Positions 21,500 through 30,814 of a DNA stretch of 64,000 nt are shown here, piece by piece. Location: assembly GCF_001577265.1 (NCBI RefSeq), contig NZ_CP014517.1:3260501-3324500 (forward strand). Reading direction: 5' to 3'. The position numbers and the translations under genes were made by a program. The stretch comes from Variovorax sp. PAMC 28711 (lineage in GTDB: Bacteria; Pseudomonadota; Gammaproteobacteria; Burkholderiales; Burkholderiaceae_C). A model generated the notes under the pieces. The model did no database searches, was not told where the DNA came from, and saw only the letters and a program-made list of their open reading frames with translations. Numbering within the stretch: the stretch's first letter is position 1; each line of letters opens with the position of its first letter.

Positions 21500-22873
21500 T
21501 CAGGCGTCTGCGCGCGCTGGAAAGACGAGCGTGAACACGGTTTCATGGCGGTCGCTTTTCGCGAGCAGCTGGCCGCCGTGCAGCGCCATGATCGATCGCA
21601 CGATGGCAAGGCCCAGCCCGCTGGATTCCGCTGACGCGGTGCGCGCCGAATCGACTCGGTAGAAGCGGTCGAACAGATAGGGCATGTGCGCTGCCCCGAT
21701 TTCGGGACCCGTGTTGGCCACCCGGATCTCCACGCCTGCGGCGGTACCGTGGCTCGAGATGTGGATCGGGGAATCCGGCGCGCCGTACTTCATCGCATTC
21801 ACGAGCAAGTTGGCCAGTGCCCTGCGCAGCAGGTCCGAATCGGCCAGCACGGTGCCTGCCACGCGCGTGCCGAATGAATTCCCGCGTTCGGCGGCGAGCC
21901 CCTCGAAATATTCGCAGAGTTGCCCGATCGCGTCTTCCAGGGGCACTGCTTCGAGGTGCACCGCTGCGCCGGGCTGACTGGCACGGGCAAGAAAGAGGAT
22001 GTTGTCGACCATCCTCGACAAGCGCTCGTACTCTTCCTGGTTGGACGTCAGCAGCGCCTGATAGCTGTCGACCGAGCGTGGCATGGTCAAGGCGAGTTGC
22101 GTCTCGCCCATGAGGTTGCTCAACGGCGTTCGCATCTCGTGCGCCAGATCTTCCGAGAACCGCGAGATCCGCCCGAACCCGTCTTCGAGGCGGGCCAGCA
22201 TCGTGTTGAGCGATTCACTCAACTGCTGGAGCTCGGCCACCTGATCGAAGCCCTGGAGGCGGGCGGACAAATGCTGCGCGTCGATCAGCGCAGCGTCTTT
22301 CGCAAGCGCTCTCACGGGCCGAAGGCCGCGCAGGCTGACCCCCCAGCCGAACAGAAAGGACAGTGCGCCGCCCACCGCCATCGCCACCCACAGTCGGTTG
22401 CGGTAGACGTGAAGCATCTGCTCGCGTCCTGCGAGGAGCTGGCCCGCCACCAGAGTGATCGAACCTCCGTCGTGCGCAATGCGCTGCAAGGCGATGCGCG
22501 CGCGGCTCGGCTGCGTGACATCGCGCAGATGAACACCGGCCTCGGCCGGCAGTTGCGGAATGGGCTGTTGCGTCGGGTTGATGGCGATCAGCGGATGCCC
22601 CTCGGTGTCCAGCACCCACAGCAGGCTGTCCCGGTTGCCCAGCATGTTCTCGTACAACTGCCGGCGCTTGCGCAGTTCATCGATGCTTTCGCTGTCGCCG
22701 ATGAGCGCACGCATCCGCTCCAGCCGTCCCTCGAGTGCCAGGTCGTCTCGCAGCGCGATTTCGTGCTCCAGCGATGCGAGCAGATAGGAGCCGATCGCCC
22801 CCAGCAATGCAAAGCTGATCAGACCGAACATCGAAGCCAGGCGAAGACCGAGGCTGCGTGGCATCAGGCTCAC
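21500..22873 (-). CDS. hprS: Heavy-metal/redox sensor histidine kinase (HprS/CusS-like)
   Basis: The 457-residue kinase has two membrane helices (about 12-34 and 160-182) around a 125-residue periplasmic domain and a HAMP linker ([14 protein letters not shown]). A HisKA domain carries His245 in [12 protein letters not shown], and the HATPase has [10 protein letters not shown] and SSGLGLAIV. It is in the CusS/HprS family by order and motifs. The ATG overlaps the stop of the regulator gene by 4 bp. The hydroxyisourate hydrolase gene nearby favours HprS (peroxide-linked) over a copper-only CusS. Confidence 0.85.
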   Translation of the reverse strand: MSLMPRSLGLRLASMFGLISFALLGAIGSYLLASLEHEIALRDDLALEGRLERMRALIGDSESIDELRKRRQLYENMLGNRDSLLWVLDTEGHPLIAINPTQQPIPQLPAEAGVHLRDVTQPSRARIALQRIAHDGGSITLVAGQLLAGREQMLHVYRNRLWVAMAVGGALSFLFGWGVSLRGLRPVRALAKDAALIDAQHLSARLQGFDQVAELQQLSESLNTMLARLEDGFGRISRFSEDLAHEMRTPLSNLMGETQLALTMPRSVDSYQALLTSNQEEYERLSRMVDNILFLARASQPGAAVHLEAVPLEDAIGQLCEYFEGLAAERGNSFGTRVAGTVLADSDLLRRALANLLVNAMKYGAPDSPIHISSHGTAAGVEIRVANTGPEIGAAHMPYLFDRFYRVDSARTASAESSGLGLAIVRSIMALHGGQLLAKSDRHETVFTLVFPARADA

Positions 22874-23541
22874 TCGGGCACCTCCGCGCTGTAACCCATG
22901 CCCCGCACCGTCTTGATCAGCTTCACTGCGTACGGCTCGTCGATTTTCATGCGCAGGCGGCGGACCGCCACATCCACCACATTGGTGTCGCTGTCGAAAT
23001 TCATCTGCCAGACCTGAGAGGCGATCTGCGCACGCGACAGCACCTCGCCTTCGCGGCTCACGAGCAATTGCAGGAGCGCGAATTCCTTGTTGGTGAGGTC
23101 GATCCGCTGGCCCTGACGCGTGACCTTGCGGCGCAGGACGTCGATCTCGAGGTCGGCGAGCTTGAAGGTTTCGCCTTCTCGAGGCGGCCCGCGTCGCAGC
23201 AGCGTCCTCACACGCGCCAGCAGCTCCGCATAAGAGAAGGGCTTGACCAGGTAGTCATCGGCACCGAGTTCCAGACCCTTGACGCGGTCTTCCACCGCAT
23301 CGCGCGCGGTCAGGAACAGCACGGGCATGGGGCTCTTTCGCCGAATGATGCTCAGCAACTGCCATCCATCGATCCCCGGGAGCATGACGTCGAGGATGAC
23401 CAGGTCGAATTCGGACTCGCTCACCATGAACTGGCCTTCGATGCCGGTGTGCGCGACTTCGACCTGATAGCCGGATTCGCTCAGTCCCCTTCGCAGGTAC
23501 TCCGCCGTCTTGATTTCGTCTTCCACAACCAGTATCCGCAT
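22870..23541 (-). CDS. hprR: OmpR-family response regulator (HprR/CusR-like)
   Basis: The 223-residue protein has a receiver domain with phospho-acceptor Asp51 ([10 protein letters not shown]) and a C-terminal winged helix ([20 protein letters not shown] is a hallmark of the CusR/HprR/CopR group). ATG 23541 follows AGGAGA; the frame is open 24 codons further but lacks a signal. It is divergent from hbpS-like and hiuH genes, with an 18-bp HprR-like box between them. The operon order is regulator then kinase. Confidence 0.88.
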   Translation of the reverse strand: MRILVVEDEIKTAEYLRRGLSESGYQVEVAHTGIEGQFMVSESEFDLVILDVMLPGIDGWQLLSIIRRKSPMPVLFLTARDAVEDRVKGLELGADDYLVKPFSYAELLARVRTLLRRGPPREGETFKLADLEIDVLRRKVTRQGQRIDLTNKEFALLQLLVSREGEVLSRAQIASQVWQMNFDSDTNVVDVAVRRLRMKIDEPYAVKLIKTVRGMGYSAEVPE

Positions 23542-23585
23542 CGTCGTCTCCTGCAGCGAGCCTAGACGGTTTGGATGCGCAGGAG

Positions 23586-23603
23586 GATGACATTTTTGTA
23601 ATG
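23586..23603. promoter_or_regulatory. HprR/CusR-like box
   Basis: GATGACATTTTTGTAATG matches the E. coli HprR consensus CATTACAAnnTTGTAATG at 13 of 16 fixed positions as I recall it, with a perfect right half. It lies 45 bp upstream of hprR and 77 bp upstream of the hbpS-like gene, so it could control both directions. The consensus is from memory. Confidence 0.55.
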
Positions 23604-23679
23604 CGCCGGCCATCGGTCTGACGGCATCGGTTGGGCACCATCAAGGCCTCGATTCACCGAACCTTGAAGGAATTCAACC

Positions 23680-24183
23680 ATGGCATCACGAGCCAACCTT
23701 GCTGTCGCGCTGGCCTTTGCACTGTGCGCGGCAGGCGCCACTGCCGCACCCTCGTCACGACTGCTCACGCAACAAAACGTCTCGCTGGCACTCGCCAACG
23801 AACTGGCTGAAGCCACCCTGGCCGCGTGTCACGCGGAAGGTCGCTCCGCGGTGGTTGCCATCGTCGACCGCGGCGGCAATCTGGTCGCTGTTCAGCGCGA
23901 CGACAGCGTCGGGCCGCACAACACCGACGCAGCGCGCCAGAAAGCCTTCACGGCGCTGTCGACGAAGACCGCCACGCGAGAGCTGGCCACCAACGCGCGC
24001 GCCACGCCCGATTCCCAGAACCTGAACACCGTGCCCTCGCTCCTGCTCATCGGCGGCGGTGTGCCGCTGAAAGTCGGCAACGACGTGATCGGCGCGATCG
24101 GCGTCGGTGGTTCCGGCGGCGCCGCCAACGACGAAGGTTGCGCGCTCAAGGCCATCGCCAAAGTACTTCCCATTTCCAACTGA
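23680..24183 (+). CDS. Exported HbpS/GlcG-family (DUF336) protein
   Basis: The 167-residue protein starts with a signal peptide (MASRANLAVALAFALCAAGA, cleavage near TAAP at 22-24). The mature part is a HbpS/GlcG domain with VVAIVDRGGNLVAVQRDD and GAIGVGGSGGAANDEGCA. Family members bind haem or cobalamin-like ligands; Streptomyces HbpS is an extracellular partner of the kinase SenS. The gene is divergent from a two-component system and is 13 bp before hiuH, in one operon. A periplasmic redox role is inference. Confidence 0.85.
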   Translation: MASRANLAVALAFALCAAGATAAPSSRLLTQQNVSLALANELAEATLAACHAEGRSAVVAIVDRGGNLVAVQRDDSVGPHNTDAARQKAFTALSTKTATRELATNARATPDSQNLNTVPSLLLIGGGVPLKVGNDVIGAIGVGGSGGAANDEGCALKAIAKVLPISN

Positions 24184-24196
24184 AAGACCCTGACCC

Positions 24197-24607
24197 ATGA
24201 AAACGCTTCCCAAATTCCTGTCCGCTGCATTGCTGGCTGGTGCTGCCACGGTCAGCCTGGCCGCAACCAATCCACTGAGCGTCCACGTGCTGAATCTTCA
24301 GGACGGCCTGCCGTCGCCTGGCGTGGTGGTGGTGCTCGAAAAGCAGTCCGGCAAAGGTTGGACAGAGCTCAACAAGGACGTGACGAACGAACAGGGTCGC
24401 ATCCCTGCGCTCTTCCCGGCCGGCGCCGCGCTGGAAAAAGGCAACTACCGCGTCACCTTCCAGACCGGCGACTGGTTCGCCAAGCACGACATGAAGACGT
24501 TCTTTCCCGAGGTGCCGGTGATCTTCGCGGTGGATGGCGCCGTGGCCCACTATCACATCCCGTTGCTGGTGAGCCCTTACGGTTTTTCGACGTACCGCGG
24601 GAATTGA
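24197..24607 (+). CDS. hiuH: Exported 5-hydroxyisourate hydrolase (transthyretin-like)
   Basis: The 136-residue enzyme has a signal peptide (residues 1-23, MKTLPKFLSAALLAGA), so it would be periplasmic. It hydrolyses 5-hydroxyisourate to OHCU in purine breakdown. The catalytic pattern is complete: His in LSVHVLN, Arg in NEQGRIPAL, His in AHYHIPLL and a C-terminal STYRGN. The family ending is YRGS, so the last residue is Asn instead of Ser. In E. coli the equivalent gene (yedX/hiuH) lies beside hprRS and is controlled by HprR, the same arrangement as here. Confidence 0.9.
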   Translation: MKTLPKFLSAALLAGAATVSLAATNPLSVHVLNLQDGLPSPGVVVVLEKQSGKGWTELNKDVTNEQGRIPALFPAGAALEKGNYRVTFQTGDWFAKHDMKTFFPEVPVIFAVDGAVAHYHIPLLVSPYGFSTYRGN

Positions 24608-24661
24608 CGCCAGACGTGTCGCCATCCAGGCCGCCGCCGAAAGCAGCCGGTCCCGCAGCGC

Positions 24662-25021
24662 TCAATCGCCCTTGAGCGGCGGTGGCACATCGCCGCCTTT
24701 TTGACGTTCGCGGAACAGCGCGGCACGCACCAAAAAGATCGTGGTCACCGGCGCGGTGAGCGCGATGAACAATGCAATCAGCAAAGCGTGCAGGAAGAGG
24801 TTGCCGCCCTGCACCGAGAAATAGACGATCGTTGCAATCGTCGTGCACCACACGCCGAGGGTGGCGCCGAGGGTCGGTGCGTGAATGCGGCGAAAGAATG
24901 TCGGCAGCCGCACCAGGCCGAACGAACCGATCGCAGCGAACGCGGCACCCGCGACCACAAAAAACGCGGTGACGATCTCGGCCCAGAGCGGCAGTGGCCC
25001 GCCCAGAAATGCGTCGTTCAT
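24662..25021 (-). CDS. mrpG: Mrp antiporter subunit MrpG (MnhG/PhaG)
   Basis: This 119-residue membrane protein of the Mrp multisubunit Na+/H+ (or K+/H+) antiporter has three helices. The family pattern FVVAGAAFAAIGSFGLVRLPTFF starts around residue 20, with APTLGATLGV next. It is the last gene of the operon. ATG 25021 overlaps the mrpF stop by 4 bp; the frame upstream of it is a shadow. Confidence 0.9.
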   Translation of the reverse strand: MNDAFLGGPLPLWAEIVTAFFVVAGAAFAAIGSFGLVRLPTFFRRIHAPTLGATLGVWCTTIATIVYFSVQGGNLFLHALLIALFIALTAPVTTIFLVRAALFRERQKGGDVPPPLKGD

Positions 25022-25296
25022 TCGATCACCTCGCCACGCAACAGGAACTTGGCGAGCGCCGTCGACCCGACGAAGCCGAACAGCGCGATCAGCAGCGCCG
25101 CCTCGAAGTACACGTTGCTTGCATAAACGATGCCGAGGACCAGCATCATGAGCATGCCGTTGACGTAGAGGCAATCGAGCGCGGTGATGCGGTCTTGCGC
25201 CGTGGGCCCGACGACGAGGCGACACAGCGCGCACAGCATGGCGACTGCAAGCAGCAGCAACGCCAGCTTCAGCGCCCAGAACAGCACGGGCGTCAC
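25018..25296 (-). CDS. mrpF: Mrp antiporter subunit MrpF
   Basis: The 92-residue protein has three predicted helices and the conserved GPTAQDRITALDCL segment after helix 1. The GTG start at 25296 overlaps the mrpE stop (GTGA). The start choice rests on this overlap and on the fit to the usual 85-95 residues. MrpF is a small subunit required for assembly of the antiporter. Confidence 0.9.
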   Translation of the reverse strand: MTPVLFWALKLALLLLAVAMLCALCRLVVGPTAQDRITALDCLYVNGMLMMLVLGIVYASNVYFEAALLIALFGFVGSTALAKFLLRGEVIE

Positions 25297-25784
25297 GATT
25301 CGAAGATCTCCATCAGGGGGCGTTCGTAACGCTTCCTCAGCAACGCGACGAAGGCGGCTTCGTCGTCGATGTCGAACACGTGGATGAGCAGCGTCGACCG
25401 GTCGAACGACACCTCGCCCCAGGCGGTTCCCGGTGTGAGGCACAAGATCATCGCAAGCACCGCCAGTCCGTTGGGGTCGCGCATCTCGAGCGGTATCTGC
25501 ACGAAGGCATCGTGGATGCGTGGCGTCGACCGCGTGAGCAACAGGCGTGCGACATTGCAGGCCGATACCGCGACGTCGAGCATCACATGACCCGTGAGCT
25601 TGAGTGCCACCCCGGGCCGGCGCATGCGAACGGTGGCCGGGCGCAGGCTGCGCGTGATCAGCGGCACCACGATCGACAGGAGCGCGGCCAGCAGCAGCGT
25701 GGCAGCGTCCAGCGACTGGTTGAGCAACAGCCAGACCGAGAACAGCGCGAGCGAGAGCGGCAGTGATGGCAGCCAGCGCTTCAT
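25293..25784 (-). CDS. mrpE: Mrp antiporter subunit MrpE
   Basis: The 163-residue protein has two N-terminal helices and a cytoplasmic C-terminal domain. Family signs are LTPGTAWGEV (the LTPGT motif), LLIHVFDID and RYERPLMEIFE. ATG 25784 gives the usual length, and the overlap with the mrpD stop is 4 bp. Confidence 0.9.
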   Translation of the reverse strand: MKRWLPSLPLSLALFSVWLLLNQSLDAATLLLAALLSIVVPLITRSLRPATVRMRRPGVALKLTGHVMLDVAVSACNVARLLLTRSTPRIHDAFVQIPLEMRDPNGLAVLAMILCLTPGTAWGEVSFDRSTLLIHVFDIDDEAAFVALLRKRYERPLMEIFES

Positions 25785-27481
25785 GGTGCACTCGCCTTTT
25801 TCGCTGGCGGATTGGGGATTTGCCGGGCGCCGAACACGGCTTGACGGTAGGCGGTGGCGGTGCGCAGGCCTTCGGCCGTCGCGCTGACGTGTTGCATCAC
25901 GGGTTCGGCCGCCAGCGTCAGCGCCACGCAGGCTGCCAGCAGCGCCGCCACGGGCAGCACCTCGAGCGCGGGCAGGGCAGGCATCGTCTCGTGGATCTGC
26001 GTCCAGAAATGCCGGATGCCGGCGCGGCTGAGCGCGATCAGCGTGAGGAAGCCGGAGGCGATCAGCAACACCATGAAAGTCACGCCGGAAGCGCTCACAG
26101 AAGGTGCATCCATCATCCCGCTGAGCATTGCAAACTTGCCGACGAAGCCTGAGAGCGGCGGCAGCCCGGCCAGCAACAGCGTGCAGCCGATGAACGCGAG
26201 GCCGAGGAAGGCGATGCCGGCCGGAATGGCGCGCCCGTAGAGCGCTTGCTGCTCGTCGTCGAGGTTCACGTCGTGGACCGGTTTCAGGTCTTCGGCGAGA
26301 TAGGGCGCATTGCCGGCCGTCTCGTGCGGCGCGATGCTCACGCCGGCGTTGCGCCAGCGCTCGATCATGTCGATCAGCAGGAAGAAGGCGCTGACCGCGA
26401 GCGTCGAACTGATCAGGTAGTAGAGCGCGCCGGCCCATATCGCGGGGTCGCCGAGGCCCATGGCCGTGAGCAGCGTACCCGCCGAGACGAGCACGCTGAA
26501 GCCCGCGAGATTCGACAGCCTTTGCGTGCCGACGATGCCGAGCGCGCCCACGAGCAGCGTGGACAGACCGATCGCGACCAGCACCCCCTGGCCGAATTGC
26601 GCCGACAGGCCGGTGTCCGGTGCGAAGAGCGTGGTCCACAGCCGCAGCAGCGTGTAAATGCCGAGCTTGGTGAGCAGCGCGAACACCGCGCCCACCGGCG
26701 ACACCGCGGCGCTGTACGCCGGTACCAGCCAGAAGTTGAGCGGCCAGGCGCCGGCCTTGGCGAAGAACGCCGTTGCGAGGATGGCGGCCGCCGCGTGCAC
26801 CAGGCCGCGATCGGCGGGCGCGATCTGCGCGATGCGCACGCCGAGGTCGGCCATGTTCAGCGTGCCGGTGGCACCGTAAAGCATCGCGGCGCCGATCAGG
26901 AACAGCGACGACGCGGCGAGGTTGATGGCGATGTAGTGCAGGCCGGCCTGGACCCGCAGCCGCCCGGAGCCGTGCAGCAGCAGACCGTAGGACGCGGCCA
27001 GCATGACTTCGAAGAACACGAAGAGGTTGAACAGGTCGCCAGTGAGGAAGGCGCCGTTCAGGCCCATCAGCTGCAGCTGGAGCAGCGGATGGAAGTGCAC
27101 GCCAGCGCGGTCCCAGCGCGAGGTCGAATAGATCGACGCCGCAAAGGCGATCACCCCGGTGAGCGTGACCATCAGGGTCGAGAGCCGGTCGGCCACGAGC
27201 GCGATGCCGAAGGGCGCTTTCCAGTTGCCGGGCAGATAGACGCCGATCGACCCCGGCCCGCCGCCGGTGTCCGGCGTATTGACCCAGCGCAGCAGCGCGA
27301 GCGCCGCGAGCAGGCCGATGAGTCCCGACAGTACGCTCAGCGCCGACTTGGTCCGGCGCCGCTGTTCGCCCAGCAACAGCATGAGTGCGGCGGTGAGCAT
27401 CGGCACGAGGATCGGCACCGCGACCAGGTGCGGCATGCTGATATCCAGCAGCCTGTCAAGCAGCGAGAAGACGTCATTCAT
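25781..27481 (-). CDS. mrpD: Mrp antiporter subunit MrpD
   Basis: The 566-residue protein is a NuoN/NuoM-like proton-pumping subunit with about 14 helices. The conserved TM5/TM7 charged residues are in FVFFEVMLAASYG and FFAKAGAWPLNFWL. ATG 27481 overlaps the mrpC stop by 8 bp. A loop with many acidic residues (around 410-430) interrupts the helix array. Cation/proton exchange is carried out by the whole complex. Confidence 0.92.
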   Translation of the reverse strand: MNDVFSLLDRLLDISMPHLVAVPILVPMLTAALMLLLGEQRRRTKSALSVLSGLIGLLAALALLRWVNTPDTGGGPGSIGVYLPGNWKAPFGIALVADRLSTLMVTLTGVIAFAASIYSTSRWDRAGVHFHPLLQLQLMGLNGAFLTGDLFNLFVFFEVMLAASYGLLLHGSGRLRVQAGLHYIAINLAASSLFLIGAAMLYGATGTLNMADLGVRIAQIAPADRGLVHAAAAILATAFFAKAGAWPLNFWLVPAYSAAVSPVGAVFALLTKLGIYTLLRLWTTLFAPDTGLSAQFGQGVLVAIGLSTLLVGALGIVGTQRLSNLAGFSVLVSAGTLLTAMGLGDPAIWAGALYYLISSTLAVSAFFLLIDMIERWRNAGVSIAPHETAGNAPYLAEDLKPVHDVNLDDEQQALYGRAIPAGIAFLGLAFIGCTLLLAGLPPLSGFVGKFAMLSGMMDAPSVSASGVTFMVLLIASGFLTLIALSRAGIRHFWTQIHETMPALPALEVLPVAALLAACVALTLAAEPVMQHVSATAEGLRTATAYRQAVFGARQIPNPPAKKASAP

Positions 27482-27821
27482 TCGCCGGCTCCTCCCCATC
27501 CACATGGTCGGTGCCCGTGAGGCCGCGCGAAGCAAGCATCACGACGAGGAACAGCGCAGTCATTGCAAAACCGATCACGATGGCGGTGAGCACCAGCGCC
27601 TGCGGCATCGGGTCAGCGGTGTTGGCCAGCGTCGCCTTGATGCCGGTGACGAGCACGGGCTCGCTGTCGACCTTGAGGCGGCCGGTGCTGAAGATGAACA
27701 GGTTGACCGCATAGGAAATCAGCGTCAGTCCGATGATGACCTGGAAGGTGCGCGGGCGCAGCAGCAGGTACACGCCCGAGCCGGTCAGGACGCCGATCGC
27801 GATGGCGAGCACGGCTTCCAT
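27474..27821 (-). CDS. mrpC: Mrp antiporter subunit MrpC (NuoK-like)
   Basis: The 115-residue NuoK homologue has three helices and the segment TFQVIIGLTLISYAVNLFIF, followed by DPMPQALVLTAIVIGFA, both typical of MrpC. ATG 27821 shares one base with the mrpA stop (TGATG), which implies coupled translation. Confidence 0.92.
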   Translation of the reverse strand: MEAVLAIAIGVLTGSGVYLLLRPRTFQVIIGLTLISYAVNLFIFSTGRLKVDSEPVLVTGIKATLANTADPMPQALVLTAIVIGFAMTALFLVVMLASRGLTGTDHVDGEEPANE

Positions 27822-30757
27822 CAGGCCTTCGCCTCCGCCGCAGCCAGCCGTTCGGCTTCCTTCTCGGCCTGTTCGTCGGCCCAGCGATGGCTGCGCACCG
27901 ATTGGTGGGCCAGCGCGGTCAGGATCAGCATGGTCGCGCCGAGAACGATCGAGAACACGCCCATGTCGAAGAAGAGCGCACTCGGCACGTGCACCTCGCC
28001 CAGCAACGGCAGGTGCAGGTGCGCGGTGTGCGTGGTCAGGAACGGATAACCCAGCACCACCGCGCCGCCGCCGGTGGCGAGCGCCAGCAACAGGCCGATC
28101 GCGATCCAGCGCCGCGGGTAGATGCGCAAGTGCTCTTCGACCCATTCGGTGCCCGAGACGATGAACTGCAGCAGCAAGGCCACCGACATCACCAGCCCGG
28201 CCACGAAGCCACCGCCCGGGGCGTTGTGGCCGCGCATGAAGAAGTACACCGACACCAGCACCGACAGCGGCAGCAGCAGCCGCACCAGCACCGCGGGCAC
28301 CATGAGATACCCGACGGCCGTGTCTTTCGCGCGCCGCGGGTTCAGCAGGTCGCTGCTGCCGTCGTCGGGCTGCGCGCGCTGCTGTGCCGGCAATGCCATC
28401 GACTCGGGCGCCGGCCGGAACCGCCTGAGCAGCGCATAGACGGTGAGGGCCACCACGCCGAGCACGGTGATCTCGCCGAACGTGTCGAAACCGCGGAAGT
28501 CCACCAGCATCACGTTGACGACATTGGTGCCGCCGCCCTCGCTGAGCGCGCGGTCCAGGAAGAAGGGCGAAATGCTTTGTGGAAACGGCCGCGTCATGAA
28601 GAGCCAGGCGAGCGAGGTCATGCCGGCGCCAGCGAGCGTGGCGACCGCCAGGTCGCGGCCACGCCGGCCCCAGGGGCGCAGTCGGGCACGCGCCGGTTGG
28701 GTGGCGACCTTGCGCATCGGCAGCCACCGCAGGCCGAGCAGCAGCAGCACCGTGGTGACCGCCTCGACCACGAGCTGCGTGAGGGCGAGGTCGGGTGCCG
28801 AGAACCAGATGAAGGTGATGCAGCACACCAGCCCCGCGCCCGAGGCGAGCATCAGCGCCGCGAGCCGGTGGAACTTGGCCTGCCACGCGGCGCCGAGCGC
28901 GCAGGCGATGCCGATCGACCAGGTCATCGCGAACATCGGCGAGAACGCAAGCAATTCGCGCGCGCCACGTGCGACGGGCGTTGCCCACAGCGCGGCCGCA
29001 GCGCCGGCGACCGCCACGCCCACCAGCAGCAGCAACTGCGATTGCATGCGTCGCGTGCCGAGCAGGCGGCGGCTGCGCCGGCCGGCCTCGCTCAGGCGGG
29101 CCAGCAGGTGTTCGAAGATGCGCTGCCCGTCCAGGCGGTGCAGCAGCGGCGTGTGTTCCAGCCGCCCGGCAGCGCGCCCATGCCGTTGCAGCCCATAGAG
29201 TGCGATACCGCCGGCGAGCGCGACGAAACTCATGAAAAGCGGCAGGTTGAAGCCGTGCCAAACGGCCAGGCTGTATTCAGGCAACTCGCCGCCCACCACC
29301 GGCGTCGCGGCGGTGGCCAGCAGCGCACCGACCGACCAGGCCGGCGCGATGCCCACCACGAGGCAGATCAGCACCAGCAACTCGACCGGCACCCGCATCC
29401 AGTGGGGTGGCTCGTGCGGCGTCTTCGGCACGTTCGCGCCGCAGGGCGGGCCGAAGAACACATCGAACACGAAGCGCGCCGAGTACGCAACGCTGAAGAT
29501 GCCGCCGAGCGTCGCGAGGATCGGCAGGCCCCAGTTGATCCACGGGGACGCCTGGATGAACACCGTCTCGGCGAAGAACATCTCCTTCGAGAGGAAGCCG
29601 TTGAGCAGCGGCACGCCGGCCATCGAAGCGCTCGCGATGATCGCGAGCGTGCCGGTGATCGGCATCAGCTTGAGCAGGCCGCTGAGCTTACGGATGTCGC
29701 GCGTGCCGCTTTCGTGGTCGATGATGCCGGCCGCCATGAACAGCGATGCCTTGAAGGTCGCGTGATTCATGATGTGGAAGACCGCCGCCACCGCCGCCAG
29801 CGGGCTGTTGAGCCCGAGCAGCAGGGTGATGAGCCCGAGGTGCGAGATCGTCGAATACGCGAGCAGCGCCTTCAGGTCGCGCTGGAACATCGCGATGAAG
29901 CCGCCGAGCAACAAGGTGATCGCGCCGGCACCGCCGACGAGCCAGAACCATTCCGCGGTACCCGACAGCGCCGGCCAGAGCCGCGCCATCAGGAACACGC
30001 CGAGCTTCACCATCGTGGCGGAGTGCAGGTAGGCCGAAACCGGCGTGGGTGCGGCCATCGCGCGCGGCAGCCAGAAATGGAAGGGGAACTGCGCGCTCTT
30101 CGTGAAGGCGCCGAGCAGCACCAGCACCAGCGCCACCGGGTAGAGCGCGTGGGCGCGAATCGCGTCGCCGGAGGCCAGCACCACGTCGAGTTCGTAGCTG
30201 CCGACGATGCGGCCCAGCACCAGCACGCCGGCCAGCAGGCACAGGCCCCCGGCGCCCGTCACCGTGAGCGCCATGCGCGCGCCGCGCCGTGCGTCGCGCC
30301 GATGGTGCCAGTAACCGATGAGCAGGAACGAGAACAGGCTGGTCAACTCCCAGAACAGGACCATCTGCACCAGGTTGCCCGAGAGCACCACGCCCATCAT
30401 CGCGCCCATGAACGCGAGGAAGAACGAGAAGAAGCGCGGCACCGGGTCGGACGCCGACATGTAGTAGCGCGCGTACAGCACCACCAGCGCCCCGATGCCC
30501 AGCACCAGCATGCAGAAGAGCCATGCGAAGCCGTCCATGCGGAACACGAGATTGAGGCCGAGGGCAGGAAGCCATTCGATTTCCTGGCGCAGCACGTTGC
30601 CGCGCGCGAGCTGCGGAAAGAGCCATGCGGCCTGGAGCGCGCAGCCCAGCGCCACCACACCTGCCAGCGTCGACTCCCTGTTGCGGGCGTTCGACGGCAG
30701 GAAAGCCGCCAAGACGCTGGCGATGAAGGGGAGGGCGACGAGAAAGACCAGGGGCAT
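27821..30757 (-). CDS. mrpA: Mrp antiporter MrpA with fused MrpB
   Basis: This 978-residue protein is MrpA with the MrpB subunit fused at its C-terminus, as in group 2 Mrp operons. The N-terminal 500 residues are NuoL-like, with FWELTSLFSFLLIGYWHH and HNATMVKLG-like proton-channel segments (read here as LHSATMVKLGVF). The middle contains a DUF4040-type region. The MrpB part, from about residue 830, has GHNAPGGGFVAGLV. It is the first gene of the mrp operon; no standalone mrpB gene exists. Confidence 0.92.
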   Translation of the reverse strand: MPLVFLVALPFIASVLAAFLPSNARNRESTLAGVVALGCALQAAWLFPQLARGNVLRQEIEWLPALGLNLVFRMDGFAWLFCMLVLGIGALVVLYARYYMSASDPVPRFFSFFLAFMGAMMGVVLSGNLVQMVLFWELTSLFSFLLIGYWHHRRDARRGARMALTVTGAGGLCLLAGVLVLGRIVGSYELDVVLASGDAIRAHALYPVALVLVLLGAFTKSAQFPFHFWLPRAMAAPTPVSAYLHSATMVKLGVFLMARLWPALSGTAEWFWLVGGAGAITLLLGGFIAMFQRDLKALLAYSTISHLGLITLLLGLNSPLAAVAAVFHIMNHATFKASLFMAAGIIDHESGTRDIRKLSGLLKLMPITGTLAIIASASMAGVPLLNGFLSKEMFFAETVFIQASPWINWGLPILATLGGIFSVAYSARFVFDVFFGPPCGANVPKTPHEPPHWMRVPVELLVLICLVVGIAPAWSVGALLATAATPVVGGELPEYSLAVWHGFNLPLFMSFVALAGGIALYGLQRHGRAAGRLEHTPLLHRLDGQRIFEHLLARLSEAGRRSRRLLGTRRMQSQLLLLVGVAVAGAAAALWATPVARGARELLAFSPMFAMTWSIGIACALGAAWQAKFHRLAALMLASGAGLVCCITFIWFSAPDLALTQLVVEAVTTVLLLLGLRWLPMRKVATQPARARLRPWGRRGRDLAVATLAGAGMTSLAWLFMTRPFPQSISPFFLDRALSEGGGTNVVNVMLVDFRGFDTFGEITVLGVVALTVYALLRRFRPAPESMALPAQQRAQPDDGSSDLLNPRRAKDTAVGYLMVPAVLVRLLLPLSVLVSVYFFMRGHNAPGGGFVAGLVMSVALLLQFIVSGTEWVEEHLRIYPRRWIAIGLLLALATGGGAVVLGYPFLTTHTAHLHLPLLGEVHVPSALFFDMGVFSIVLGATMLILTALAHQSVRSHRWADEQAEKEAERLAAAEAKA

Positions 30758-30814
30758 TGCGGTCGATTCTATCGGCCGACCCCTTTTCAGGCCCTCCCAA
30801 AAGGGCTCCGCGGG

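Noticed and set aside
30781-30805. Terminator between the NodT gene and mrpA
   Set aside because: CCCTTTT and AAAAGGG can pair, but no T run follows on the minus strand.
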